Shown: in pieces, positions 1 through 10,801 of the stretch
Numbering within the stretch: position 1 is the first letter of the stretch
How the letters are laid out: the number at the start of each line of letters is the position of its first letter
Origin: Syncephalis plumigaleata
Lineage: Eukaryota; Zoopagomycota; Zoopagomycetes; Zoopagales; Piptocephalidaceae
Direction: 5' to 3'
Assembly: GCA_025201365.1 (NCBI GenBank)
Contig: JAIXMF010000002.1
Location: 496,001 to 560,000, forward strand
Length of the DNA: 64,000 bases
Translations under genes and position numbers: made by a program
The notes under the pieces: generated by a model
Databases searched by the model: none
The model's input: only the letters and a program-made list of their open reading frames with translations
What the model was told of the DNA's origin: nothing

Positions 1-407
1 ACACGCTGGCGTTTACGATTTGCTCATGCTGAAACGGTCCTCTTACTACTCACCAATCTGGTAGGTTAATTGTACATTTATTGGATAGAACACACGCTCA
101 CGATGACCATCTACGAATCTAGGGCATTAACACGGATAAACCCGAGTTTCGACGTGATCGATCACTTCGAGCATCGCGTCTAATACCGTTTGCGGCTAAT
201 ATGCACTTTGAACTTCTTAGTTGCTCGTCCACGCCTGGCACTACACAGGATGAGCAATATTTTGTACGCGTACTGCTTAATGAGCATCCTCTCCAAATCC
301 CAGGCTGTACCGACAAAGAAGCGCTATGCTCATGGGCGCAATTCCAGAGAATTGTACAGACACATGCGGGCGATTGCAATTACAATGCAATGTGTGCCGC
401 ACAGTAA
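1..407 (+). CDS. MINPP1-like histidine acid phosphatase, 3' end (partial)
   Basis: Only the C-terminal part is in the window; the gene enters from the left edge. Exon 1-60 reads in frame 1 and contains RFAHAETVLLLL, the HAE proton-donor motif of multiple inositol polyphosphate phosphatases. An intron at 61-122 (GTAGGT...CTAG) follows, then exon 123-407. That exon reads RLIPFAANMHFEL and YFVRVLLNEHPLQIPGC, matching the conserved C-terminal strands of the family, and ends in a cysteine-containing tail. Known members remove phosphates from inositol polyphosphates such as phytate or InsP6, usually in the secretory pathway or outside the cell; that role is inferred here. The HAE rather than HD motif favours MINPP1 over classical phytases. 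The catalytic RHGxRxP motif should lie upstream, outside the window. An AATAAA signal lies at 430-435. Confidence 0.82.
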
Positions 408-1162
408 CATTGTATGTATATCTTGCATCAATAAAATAGTATCTATATTTAGTTTTATTGCAATAGAAACTGTTGTAGGTTATTCGTAACAATCTGCTCA
501 GGAATGACGTGCGCAGTTAACAAAGCGATAAAAAGAAACAATCGATTAGCGCCATCTTGTTTGTCCTATCCTATAGGAATATGTAATGCATACTTGCCAA
601 TAGAACAAAGCAAAATGCTGGTGCATTGTTCCGACGTGTGGTTGTACTCTAGTGCAGACATTGCAATCCATGCATATCCCCACATCTTTTAGTCCAGTAA
701 TACGTCAAAGTCTTGCCTGCTAGATTGTGATGGCCCGTGATTGTTTAGAATTACAGACAGCCAATAGAAAGTCACCTATTTACGTAGAAGCCAATTGTTC
801 CTCATTGTTTATATAATAAACAATCGGCAAAGGTAACAAATAATCAGTTGGATATACGTGAACAAAGAAAGTACTTCTCCACATCATAGCCACTTTGTTG
901 AATGACAAACAGAATGCTGACATGATTGCTTGATTCGATGCTATGTTTACTCGTATAGTGTCCATACAAGCTCATTTCTCGTATAAATAACGCGTCCCAA
1001 TTTCGAGTTACAACAAATTTCTCACCACACTCACATAAGCACTTCAAGCAAGCAACCTTTTCTGCACATAGCATCTACTGCACATAGCAACATCTTCAGC
1101 ATTACACTTTACATCTCAAGCAACATCGGTTTAGCCTGTACACAACCATCTTTACCAACAAC
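408..1162. other. intergenic; 3' flank and promoter
   Basis: I see no supportable gene here. The left part is the 3' flank of the phosphatase gene (AATAAA at 430-435). The right part is the promoter and leader of the small secreted protein, with a TATA box near 982 and an ACA/CAT-rich untranslated leader. Short open frames on both strands look like chance frames. Confidence 0.6.
982..989 (+). promoter_or_regulatory. TATA box of the small secreted protein gene
   Basis: The sequence TATAAATA lies about 180 bp before the ATG at 1163, and the stretch between is an uninterrupted leader without a better start. A clear TATA box fits a regulated or highly expressed gene; this is inference. Confidence 0.5.
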
Positions 1163-1588
1163 ATGCATTCACTAAAAACCATCATTGCCATCGCCCTTTT
1201 GGCCACCGCTGGATTCGCCACAATCAACGCTAGCCCTGTACCAAATAGCAAGTTGCTCCGCCGAGATGTCCCGCGAGATAGTGTTACCCACAACGATGGC
1301 TATGCCACCACTACGGTGACTTCTACTCCAACTGGTCAAGCATCCTCCTATAGTGTAAACAATGAAGAGGAACAAGCCAAGGGACCGTACTACGAAGCTA
1401 AATGGACGGAGAACGGCAAACAGCATACTTACTTTAAGAATCATGCCGGCAGTGCTGTATCGAGCGAGAATATAGAACCAGAAGCAGCTGACGAGGAAAA
1501 CGACTATATCGATTATGAAGTCGACATGCCCGCTGATACTGCTCAATCGGTGGAATACGGTGATGATGGCAATGGCAATGATGAATGA
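1163..1588 (+). CDS. small secreted acidic protein, unknown function
   Basis: This intron-less 141-residue protein starts with a clear signal peptide: MHSLK, a hydrophobic core IIAIALLATAGFA, then a likely cleavage near INAS-PVP. About ten residues later LLRRDVPR contains a dibasic RR, a possible Kex2-type processing site. The rest is hydrophilic, Ser/Thr-rich and then strongly acidic, ending GDDGNGNDE, with no cysteines in the mature part, so it is not a disulphide-stabilised effector. I recognise no domain. It has its own TATA box, a long A/C-rich leader and an AATAAA-like signal just after the stop (about 1609). It could be a secreted or wall-associated peptide precursor. No function is assigned. 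Confidence 0.6.
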   Translation: MHSLKTIIAIALLATAGFATINASPVPNSKLLRRDVPRDSVTHNDGYATTTVTSTPTGQASSYSVNNEEEQAKGPYYEAKWTENGKQHTYFKNHAGSAVSSENIEPEAADEENDYIDYEVDMPADTAQSVEYGDDGNGNDE

Positions 1589-2745
1589 TATTAGTAAATG
1601 ATAAATTGAATAAACCGTGAATGATCAGTAAACCATACGCATATCTAGTTTATACATAATACTGCTGCTGCTGCTGCTGCTAAGTGATTATACAACTAGT
1701 TCTATTCACTATAATACATGTATGTTGAGCCAACTTAATGGAACAGCAGGATTACTACAAATAAATGATTGCAAGCACACTTGACTACTAAATAAGTAAA
1801 TCATCAATAGATAAACGAGATCATCTAATCGCTTAAAGTGATAAAACACAGACTGCCTACCGAAATGGAGACACATCACATTGACTACTATAGTTAGTCA
1901 GAATGATCTACTATAATGTATAATGGCGGCGATAAATAGGTAGATGTAACACACGTACATACTGCATACATCTCACGCAGCCATGTGCCATAGCCATGGA
2001 TCTTCTATGAGAGATGTTTATCAGTTGTTTGATCGAATCAGCAATCGCTTATTATTGTGGTTATCATCACCGCACAACAAATAATATCTGGTATATATAC
2101 ACCCATACACATGTGATAAACCTCTCGCTACTCCTTTCCTTCCTTCTCTCCCCCTTAAATACCGGTTCTCCAAGCTACTACTACGTGTAAACTTTACGCT
2201 CGTTTATTGCTTGCCTTCTAATTTGCACCATAATTGCGTTTTACCTTTAATGCGACCCTTGTGATTATAAGCAGCAATTGACTGATTACTACTGCTGGTG
2301 GCATGACTATAAAAAGCAAGAATCAACCTATATAGCCTGTTTGTTTATTCGCTATCACTACACTGTTAGGCCTCTATTCTCGACGAATGCCTATGGTCAG
2401 CAATAGCCATTACACTCGTCGATAACGCCGTCAATCATATTATTCACGCTTATTATTTCGCGAACAAGTGAGTAAGCGAGCGAGTGAGCGAGCAAGTGCT
2501 CCATTATCTATTGTGGTAAGTAGTAGTGGTGGTGGTGGTAACGGAATATAGTCTCTCGCTACCTAGTAGCTTGCTCTCTCGCTGTGTGTAGACAAGTCAA
2601 ATAGTGACGATATTATACGGCTTGGCTTAATGATAATGAGACAGATAGATAGATAGCATTGCTAACATAATATAAACAGTATCATCTAGTTTTGTTTGTT
2701 TGTTTCCTTTGTAGCTATTCGTTCGTATCAAATACACGTACAATA
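1589..2745. other. intergenic; promoter and 5' UTR intron of the kinase gene
   Basis: No gene is supportable here. A (CTG) repeat of nearly seven units lies at 1662-1681. A TATAAAAAG at about 2308 may be the promoter of the kinase gene. The leader probably contains an intron from GTAAGT at 2516 (an alternative GTGAGT donor lies near 2468) to a pyrimidine-rich acceptor ending TTTGTAG at 2714, 31 bp before the ATG at 2746. Confidence 0.5.
1662..1681. repeat. (CTG)n microsatellite
   Basis: A perfect CTG trinucleotide run of about 6.7 units in the 3' flank of the small secreted protein gene; noncoding on the strands examined. Confidence 0.9.
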
Positions 2746-4653
2746 ATGTGGCGCATATCTCGTCAATCCGTTTCAAATCCCATTTACCTTCATTATCATG
2801 CTGGCGGTAGTCGGCAATCATGTCGTGGGATTATGCGCAGTGTTGCCCAGGCAAACTTTGCACGTGTTTCCTTACGTGGAACTGTAGCGGATCGCAATGG
2901 ATCCGACGATCACGTTGATTCAGTACTGCCGCCCATGTCAGCATTCGCCTCGCAACAAGTGCCATCCAAGCCTGGAGCAGGATATGAGCAACACGATAAA
3001 GCGAACAATCATAGACAACCATCAGTGTCGCAATCCCTACTAGGCTGGGATGGTAATAGCAACATTGGCGAGAGTAATGTAGATGCATCACCGTCTAATA
3101 CTGCATTAGAATCCAATCAATCTGTACCAACAACAGCAACAGCAACAGCAACAAGTAGTAGTAGTAGTAGTAATAATGGCAAGAATCTGAGATGGAGTAA
3201 CCTAGCAGCAGAAGCAGCTGCAGCAGACTCAGCAGCTCGTCAACACTTTTATCGCAATCGTGTATTGGAACGCTACGCCGATCAACCTGTTCATCCCGTG
3301 ACCATTCGTCAATTGGTCTTTTTCGGTCGCACACTCGATGAAGACAAGCTTATACGATCGGCCAACTACGTGCGTACAGAGATTCCCGTACGTCTAGCTC
3401 ATCGAATTCGCGATTTTCAACGACTACCCTACATCATTGGTGTTAATCGACATATTGCCACGGTGTACGGTCTTTACTGGAAAGCATTCGATGCATTTCG
3501 TCGTATGCCACCCGTTCGAACTATCGCCGATAATGAAAGCTTTTGTCAACAGGTAGAGGAGATGATTCAAGAGCATCTTGTCGTCATTCCACAACTGGCT
3601 ATGGGTGTACGCGAGTCGCGTAGCTACTTCCAGAATGGAGATGCCGATCGATTCATGAACGCCTCTCTACGCAGCCGTGTATCTCGTCGTGTGCTTGCCG
3701 AACAGCATTTGGCACTTACACGACAATTCCACGAGGAGGGAGGAGCTGCACCCGATGGTCGCTACATTGGACTGGTGGATACACGCTGTCGTGCAGGACA
3801 ACTAGTGGCGCGTTGTGTTCGTACAGCGGGTAAACTTACACGGCAGGAGTTTGGTCTGCCGCCACCTTCACCGCCACCATCAACTGCCACGCTAAGTACA
3901 ACATTCCATAGCACGCACGAGGATGTGGATGACTTTGGTTACGAGAGAAACACGCCATTCACGCATGCCATTCGTTATCGTAATTCATTGGGCGGACTAA
4001 TCGGTGTTAGTGCAGCAGACATAGCAGCAGCAGATGCAGACGCGGAAGCCGAAGAAGCTATGCGTTTCTCATGTGGCGACAACTTGCTACTAGCCGATGG
4101 TCATGGCAATACAAGTGATGGACAAGTTCCGCAAATTATCGCTGATGGCCATCTGTCAACGGTATTTGCCTGTATTCCAGATCACGTCGAATACGCTTTA
4201 CACGAGCTACTGCGTAATTCAATGCGAGCAACTCTTCAGAAAAGACAAGAGGCAATGAAGAAGGATCCGTCATTGGCGAAGATCCCGTTAGCTCCCATTA
4301 GAGTGACGGTAGCTGAAGGTCCAGCCGATTTGATATTCCGTGTATCAGATCAAGGTGGCGGTATCAATAGCAATGATTGCGCGAGGCTCTGGCATTTTGG
4401 CAGCGACGGATTCCGTGCATTCGAAACGGTTCCAGAACTGGCCGGTAAAGTAGGCGAGGAGGCAGCACGTCCGAACGTTCGCCTAGGTATCGGCCTACTA
4501 ATGGCGCGTGTCTACGCCGAGTATTGGGGCGGTGGTCTTGATCTTCAAAGTATGCCAGGTTGGGGTGTGGACGCACATCTAAGAGTGAGTAAGCTAGGCA
4601 ATCGTCTCGAGAATCTAGGCGAACACCCCGAGGCTTACGCTAGCATGTCATAA
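2746..4653 (+). CDS. mitochondrial BCKDH/PDH-kinase-family protein kinase
   Basis: An uninterrupted 635-residue frame. Kinases of this family phosphorylate and inactivate the E1 subunit of mitochondrial 2-oxoacid dehydrogenases (pyruvate or branched-chain). The N-terminus (MWRISRQ...) is basic and presequence-like. The helical regulatory domain runs from about residue 180 (RQLVFFGRTLDEDKL; RIRDFQRLPYIIGVN). The GHKL ATPase domain starts near 470: N-box HELLRNSMRAT near 485, G1 box SDQGGGI near 533, G-rich lid RLGIGLLMARVYAEYWGG near 580. The N-box wording resembles BCKDK more than PDK, but the substrate cannot be settled by eye. It is longer than the usual 400-450 residues because of Thr/Ser/Ala-rich low-complexity inserts around residues 90-165 and 365-440. 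The start was chosen as the first ATG after the likely 5' UTR intron; a frame continues upstream only through intron sequence. Confidence 0.88.
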   Translation: MWRISRQSVSNPIYLHYHAGGSRQSCRGIMRSVAQANFARVSLRGTVADRNGSDDHVDSVLPPMSAFASQQVPSKPGAGYEQHDKANNHRQPSVSQSLLGWDGNSNIGESNVDASPSNTALESNQSVPTTATATATSSSSSSNNGKNLRWSNLAAEAAAADSAARQHFYRNRVLERYADQPVHPVTIRQLVFFGRTLDEDKLIRSANYVRTEIPVRLAHRIRDFQRLPYIIGVNRHIATVYGLYWKAFDAFRRMPPVRTIADNESFCQQVEEMIQEHLVVIPQLAMGVRESRSYFQNGDADRFMNASLRSRVSRRVLAEQHLALTRQFHEEGGAAPDGRYIGLVDTRCRAGQLVARCVRTAGKLTRQEFGLPPPSPPPSTATLSTTFHSTHEDVDDFGYERNTPFTHAIRYRNSLGGLIGVSAADIAAADADAEAEEAMRFSCGDNLLLADGHGNTSDGQVPQIIADGHLSTVFACIPDHVEYALHELLRNSMRATLQKRQEAMKKDPSLAKIPLAPIRVTVAEGPADLIFRVSDQGGGINSNDCARLWHFGSDGFRAFETVPELAGKVGEEAARPNVRLGIGLLMARVYAEYWGGGLDLQSMPGWGVDAHLRVSKLGNRLENLGEHPEAYASMS

Positions 4654-5027
4654 TTGAATCAAGTACTACTGCTACTATACTATTAGTAACGACCACTAAT
4701 CGTATATGCTTTTTTATTTTCTTTCTTTTCTTTACTTATTTCCAAAGTATATAAAATAATCTGAACTACTATCATAATAAACTAATTACATAAATACAAT
4801 GAACATACAAAACAACACTTTCATAATAAACAATGATTACCGATTAATAAATAGTTTATTGACTATTAGCTTGTTATCATAATAATAATAATAAAATAAA
4901 AGTATATGAGCAGTGATAATAGGTTAATTAATAGCAATGCAAGGTGCATGTGTGGTATACAGGCAATAATACTTGAATAGATGGATAGATAGATGGTAAA
5001 TGAAAGTAAAAAGAATACTATAGTAAA
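4654..5027. other. convergent 3' flank
   Basis: A/T-rich spacer between the 3' ends of the kinase gene (plus) and the kelch gene (minus), with several AATAAA-like signals on both strands and a short AATAAT run near 4881. No gene seen. Confidence 0.6.
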
Positions 5028-7869
5028 CTATGCGTTCACTACGGTAAGTCGTCGTTTGGGAATTGTCATAATGACCACATCTCGACCGGCCATTTCTTGC
5101 TCCATTCGCTCTTGTCGATGGCCGTCGTCTTCATCGTCTTGATCATCTACGAGTGGCGAGGGTAAAGAGCCGAATCCCATAGCTGCCGCCGTAATTGGAT
5201 CGACCGAGAGACGAGCACGTCCACTGCCTACATTGGATGCTCTACCATAGCTCGCCCCATACTTGTCGGCATCGGGTCCAAACATACCGTTGTTGAGTGA
5301 CTCGGCATTATTGGCACCATATGGGTACTGCTGATTACTACAACGTTTGGGCGGTTGTCCACGTCCACCTACCACGTGTAGTAGACTGGCGAGCAAGCTA
5401 CGACGTGGATAGCCGAACCACGCGGCCACTATCCACGATAGATAAAAGGCAAGCACGAATCCCAAATAGCTACCAAAGTAGGCGAGTGATGGCAGATAAA
5501 CGTAGAGTGCCACGAGTACTACTAGTTGTAATCCCAGGAACACTAAATGCGAATAAATATGATGCATTCTACGCCAGCGAGTAACTACGTTAAGTGCCGC
5601 CAATGTACTAGGATGCGGGTTATCTGGACCGAATGTGGGAACGGCATCAGGTACCGGTTCCTGTGCGTATAATGCCGCTAACGTGTTGACCGGATTAAAT
5701 CGATGACTATCACGTCGACGATCCATCGATGAGGCACGCGCGAAACCACCGGGTCCACTTGCCATCGAGGGACGTGAAGGCTGTGCACTATGTCGATTTA
5801 ACACTTGGAATCCTCCACCGCCACTACTACTACGGCGATTGTTGTCGTCATTGTCGTTGTCACCATATTCATTATTGTTGTTGTGGTGGTTGTCATTGTC
5901 ACCGTTGTTACTATGATTATCATGATGATCACTACCTAGATTTCTTGTTCTACCGATACTATTCGATGAATGAGTATCCTCATCGACACTATTACGTGTC
6001 CAGTTATAATGGCCGAGGTGTCGTTGCGAGTATTCATCAAAGTTGATTTCTCGTACATCTTGTCCTGCCATTAGCGCTGCTTTACGACGCATTACATTGA
6101 CGATATAGCTGAGAATGGCCGAGAAGACGGGCACGATGATCCATGCCAACACTAGGAGAATGAGCCCGATGATGGAATGGGTCACGCGTAGATGACCGAA
6201 AGGCCCTTGGTTAGTGTCGGCCCCCAGCATTAGAATGGCTATTAGTACACCGTAAATGGTGAACCCTAATGATCCCAGCATTAATAGCCCGTAGAAGATA
6301 TAATAACGTCGCGGTGACACGCCAATAGGACGAGCGTAACGCATGATCGATACGGCAATGGGCAGCAATGCCGTGCCTGTTGTCATCCAGATGGCGTGTT
6401 CACCCACGGGATCGCGTATAACAGGCAGGTGGCCTGGTAGTTCTTCACATCGCTACCATCGGTTTGATCTAGCAATTTACCACCTTCTACAGCAGGACCA
6501 CTTTGCGGTGTAACAGATGTTGTACTATTTGAAGTGGTAGCTGCTGCTTTAGCATCCAATAGATTACCCGATGTATCGAGGCTCTTATCAAATACACGTA
6601 GAATCCATATATCTTGCAGGGTGGTGTCCTTACTCTCCTTGTCCAAGGAATAGCCACCAAATAGAATAATATCACTACCGCTAATGGAGGTGCGTGGACT
6701 GATTACTCCCGTTGTAGTAATCATACGCGCGCCATATCGTTTGCCCGGGTAGCCGCCTTGACCCTTACTAGGTGCCGGCTGTACAATAGACCATGATCCC
6801 GTGTCGCCATCTAACAGGGCAATCTCACCCGGCGCATCATGATCATTAAGCGGTGGCTAGCCCCACCGTAAACAAAGAACTTGTTACGATAATTGTCATT
6901 AGGCGATTTAACGATAGTGGGACTGTAGCGAGCCGTGGGACATCGATCGACATGACTCCAGTTGGGTGCACCACGTTTCGCCACCTCTGTCGTTTGATCT
7001 GGAAATGACAGAATACTACCACTTGCTAGGGGACAATCAGCTAAAGCCGTACTAGAACAACCGCCAAATATAGCCAAACGTGAATTGGAAGTAACAGCAC
7101 CACCTATATTTCTACGTACTAGCAATAATAAACAGTATTAATATACATATATATATATAATCAATTGATTATATCACTTACATGATGGTAATTCTGATCC
7201 CGCCGCTAATGACATAGCCGTCCATTTACCAAGGAATTGTTGCTGCACCCAACTACCCGTCAATGTCAACGTATAAATAGTATCCATCGTACCGCTAATG
7301 CCACCTGCTCCATTGACACCGCCACCATTCGAATCGGCAACACCGCCTGCCACTAATAAACTCTGTACGGAATCCTTGTTCGTAATATCGATCCCGCCCA
7401 CTGCACCCGCCACTCGACCTGGTCCAGTACCTGTCACATTGACCATAAACCATTGTTCATTATTAAGATCGAGTGACCACACATCTTCCAGTCCGCCTGC
7501 CTGTCCATAGCCAAGACCCACAACGAACGAGTCACGACTCTGGTCACCCGGTTGATCCATACCGGACACTGCTGCATATCTAGCCGGTGGACGAGTGGTT
7601 AGCGTAGCAACAGGACGTCGCCATGTAAATGCTGCAACATCAAGAATCCATGTGTCATCAAGGGGCACATTAGCTGCAGTGCGTCCACCAAAGATATATA
7701 CGAATTTACGACGAGCATCATAGCCCATAGCGAAATCGTATCGAGGCGGTGGTCGTTCACCGACAATGTAAGCATTATAGTTGATCCATTGTAGTAGTGG
7801 AAGTGAGGCTTCAATAGGAATCAACACCTTTAAGAATACTAATAGAAAGATGATAATCGGTGTAAACAT
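5028..7869 (-). CDS. kelch-repeat protein with C-terminal multi-pass membrane domain
   Basis: The start at 7869 gives a signal peptide (MFTPIIIFLLVFLKVLIPIEA). The extracellular part carries kelch blades: YIFGGRTAANVPLDDTWILD, GGLEDVWSLDLNNEQW, LAIFGGCSS, FFVYGGAS, DIILFGGYSL. Then come several membrane helices, beginning GEHAIWMTTGTALLPIAV and continuing through GLLMLGSLGFTIYGVLIAIL and THSIIGLILLVLAWIIVPV. The layout HAIWM...GHLRVTH is reminiscent of cytochrome b561-type domains, but not all expected haem histidines are visible. After two further hydrophobic stretches a long Asn/Asp/Gly/Ser-rich tail follows. An intron lies at 7119-7181. Near 6856 and near 6420 the frame continues only if one base is added, a pattern shared by other host genes here, so I treat these as probable sequence errors. 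Function unknown; kelch propellers usually bind ligands or carbohydrate. Confidence 0.7.
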
Positions 7870-8568
7870 GATGTAATAAGGTTGTAGAGAAAAGAGAAAG
7901 AGAGGAAGAGGAAGAGAAAGGAAATAAGGAGAGTGTGCTACTGTTATTGTTGTTATTACTATTTCTGTTATCAATTCTATTATGAGCTAGTAAAAAGAAA
8001 TTCGTAATAAAAGAGAGCTACTACTAACAGAAGGAAAGAACCATCTAATAGTTGTATGCATATGATAAGGCCACACTCTGCCACAAACACAAGTTGCCAT
8101 ATGACAGGATAAGGCAATGTGGTTGGAATAATGAGACAGACTTGCTTGTAACGAGAACATCCTTCTTTATTCATACATGCATCCACTTTTAACACTCAGA
8201 TACTTGACTTACACCGACTATCGGTGTTTACATGAATAAATTACTAATTAAACCACCGACATTATTAAATAATATGTAAATCATGTTGATGTGTTATAGT
8301 AGTAGTGATAGTAGTAGTACTATTTGCCATAGTAGATGTTAGTATAATTAGCTGTTGTTTCAGCTGTTTCATTGTAGCATGATTCAGAAAAATGATGAGT
8401 ACAGCCATGGTTAACCTAATAGTATGATGAATGCACGCCTTGTAATAATACAATGTCTTGAATTGACATATAACATACATGTAAGATGAATATAAAGTAA
8501 ATAACACATCCTATTCATGTCAATAGTAGAGTAGTATCAATTAAGTAGATGTTTATAAATGATATGTT
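7870..8568. other. intergenic between kelch gene and TIM50
   Basis: Promoter side of the kelch gene (a purine-rich tract, pyrimidine-rich on the gene strand, just upstream of its ATG) and the 3' flank of TIM50. Short (GTA)n-like and (TAT)n-like runs occur near 8300-8340. The small frames here show no codon pattern or motif. Confidence 0.5.
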
Positions 8569-10557
8569 TTAAGCAGACGATGTTGTTGTTGATGATGGTG
8601 CCTGTTGATCGTATAACTTTTGATACTGACTTAGTTGTTCAGCAATGACCGTTGGATCTTGTGGCTCAGGTACGGGTGCACCCTAGATACAAATAGAATA
8701 AGGATTAGTATCCTATATATATATTATTAGCTATTTCTTACCTTTGTCATGTAATCGAGTATCGTCATTTTAGACTCTTTAAATTGCTCCATTTGTTGTT
8801 TCATTTGTTGTTTCGCTAACTCGCGGAATGCCTTATCTTCTCGTTCGTGTTGTGCCATAAACGTTTCTTGACGTAGACGACGATGACGCTGAAGAGGCAA
8901 TTCTGTTGGTGGTCCTTCATCGCCCGTTGACTTGCTCGCTCCCAGTAATAGTCCACTTAATCCTCGCGACTTCTTCTTTTGTTCCTCCTCCCATTCTTGT
9001 TGATATCGTTCAAGAAGTATTCGTTCAGATTCAGCAAACGTGGCCGGAATATCCTTGCCACTGTAGGCCTGTAGAATGGGACGTACATCGGTGGGGCGAG
9101 TCTCGGCAATAGCTAGATAGTTAATGAGAAAAGGAAAAGGTAGGAGGAGCGAGTATATGCAAGTTTAGTCAAGTCATTCACTTTTATCTTGTTATTTCCT
9201 AAGATTGCTTACTTTGCAAGAATGGAATAATATCAAATAGATATCGATCGGATGGATCACCGGTCCATGGTGGTACGGCAACACCATTCTCAGGTTGAAG
9301 GGAGAATGCCTCTGGATTAGAGTCCATTATAATTACTTGAGATAGATCACGATTCAAATGGGTTAAATCCTAGTCAATGCATTGTATAATATGCCAATTA
9401 GTTCATTAATTAATAAAGAAATCAAGCAGATTGCTTACTTTAACGTGCTTTCCATCAATATACCGAGTGGCATCACGGTAGAATCGCAATGGGACATAAC
9501 CAACTGGATCCAATTTCATTAGAATAGGTTCGGCATTCTATTCATCATCATCATCATTATTAATCTAGTCAATAGTAATTATATATCGACTACTTACCAT
9601 TTGAGGCTGAGTAGTAATAATGACCACTTCAAAGAATTGTGTAATGTAAGCGAGGAAATAATCGACACCAGGTCGTTTAGCAATACGCCAGCCATGTTTA
9701 TACTAGACAATAGTAGCAATGATGAGTACACGATAGGATACACGCATTATCTCCACTTACATCCCATGTAGAATAAATGAGTGTCTCATCAAGATTTAGC
9801 ACTAAAGTAGGTGGTTGCTGATCGGCTGGCAACGGATCTGGTAGTAACTTGGAATAAGCAGGCTCACGATAATACTACACATGTATGTAAGCAACTAGTC
9901 TAATCTGTAATCCCATATATATATATATATATATTCAATTAATCGTCCTACCTCAACCAGATCATTGAAACGTTCTTGTGCTCTCGTGTAGAATCCTTTC
10001 ATTCCTGGTTCATTCTATAAAATACATTAATGTAGTCATTATTGTTATGATTAGATGAGTATTTGAGATAAGCAACTTCACCGTCTATTCTACAATACAC
10101 ACCCACCTTACGTTCCGAGTCTTCCGGATAGGGCCGACCTACACATACATACATACATACATACATACAACAATGGTTAGACGCGATATTCCACGGCCTA
10201 GTCCTATTATTTACTACGGAATTATTACGTACCGAAATAGAAAACACTGCCCACGACACTCGTAATCGTAGCAGTTATACCAATACGTGCCGCCCATTGT
10301 TGCGGGGTCACCTCTTCTTTGGCACCCTTGGCCTTCTTCTTCTTCTTCAGTATGGGTTCTGTACGTGCAGTCTCGTGACTAGAAGCGGTTGTTGGATCAG
10401 TAGAGGGTTGCTCCTCATGATCACCGGTTTGTTTGCTTAGTGAACGACGAAACAGCGCGGCATTAGATCTCGTAACTAGTAAAGCAGGACGCACTGTAGG
10501 TCTGGCTAAAGTAGCCAACGACGAGCGTAGAAGCTTAAGCTGCACTTCACGCAACAT
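8569..10557 (-). CDS. TIM50: TIM50, mitochondrial inner-membrane presequence receptor
   Basis: The TIM23-complex subunit that receives presequence proteins leaving the TOM complex. Start at 10557 ([20 protein letters not shown]) gives a basic amphipathic presequence. After a Lys-rich stretch, a single membrane helix lies near [20 protein letters not shown], then the intermembrane-space HAD/FCP-like domain: [85 protein letters not shown]. These blocks are diagnostic. The protein ends with a charged coiled region and an Ala/Ser/Thr tail (stop 8569). There are about eight exons with short introns; one intron holds a (CATA)n run at 10144-10169, another a (TA)n run near 9917. The small exon around 10110-10138 uses donor GTGGGT to keep frame. 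No frame breaks were seen. It lies head-to-tail with PDB1, on the same strand. Confidence 0.92.
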
Positions 10558-10801
10558 ATCGGTCAGTTCAGTATAGACTAGGCTATCTCTTCCGCCAGCT
10601 ATACGCGTGTAGACAAAGGGAAATGTAACAGTTAACAAAAGGTGAAATAAAAACACTTGTTTCTTTTTTTCACTCCTATTATTTATCTCAAATTACAATA
10701 ATAACGATGATTACCGATGATTAAACTCAACACACGATATGTACTTTTTATTGTATTGATGTGATACATAAGTATGTGTCATTGGCTAAGAAGCAGAGGA
10801 G

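Noticed and set aside
190-489. 99-codon frame overlapping the phosphatase exon
   Set aside because: Shadow frame: the alternative frame carries the conserved phosphatase C-terminus.
7298-7510. Proline-rich plus-strand frame
   Set aside because: Antisense shadow of the Gly-rich kelch exon.
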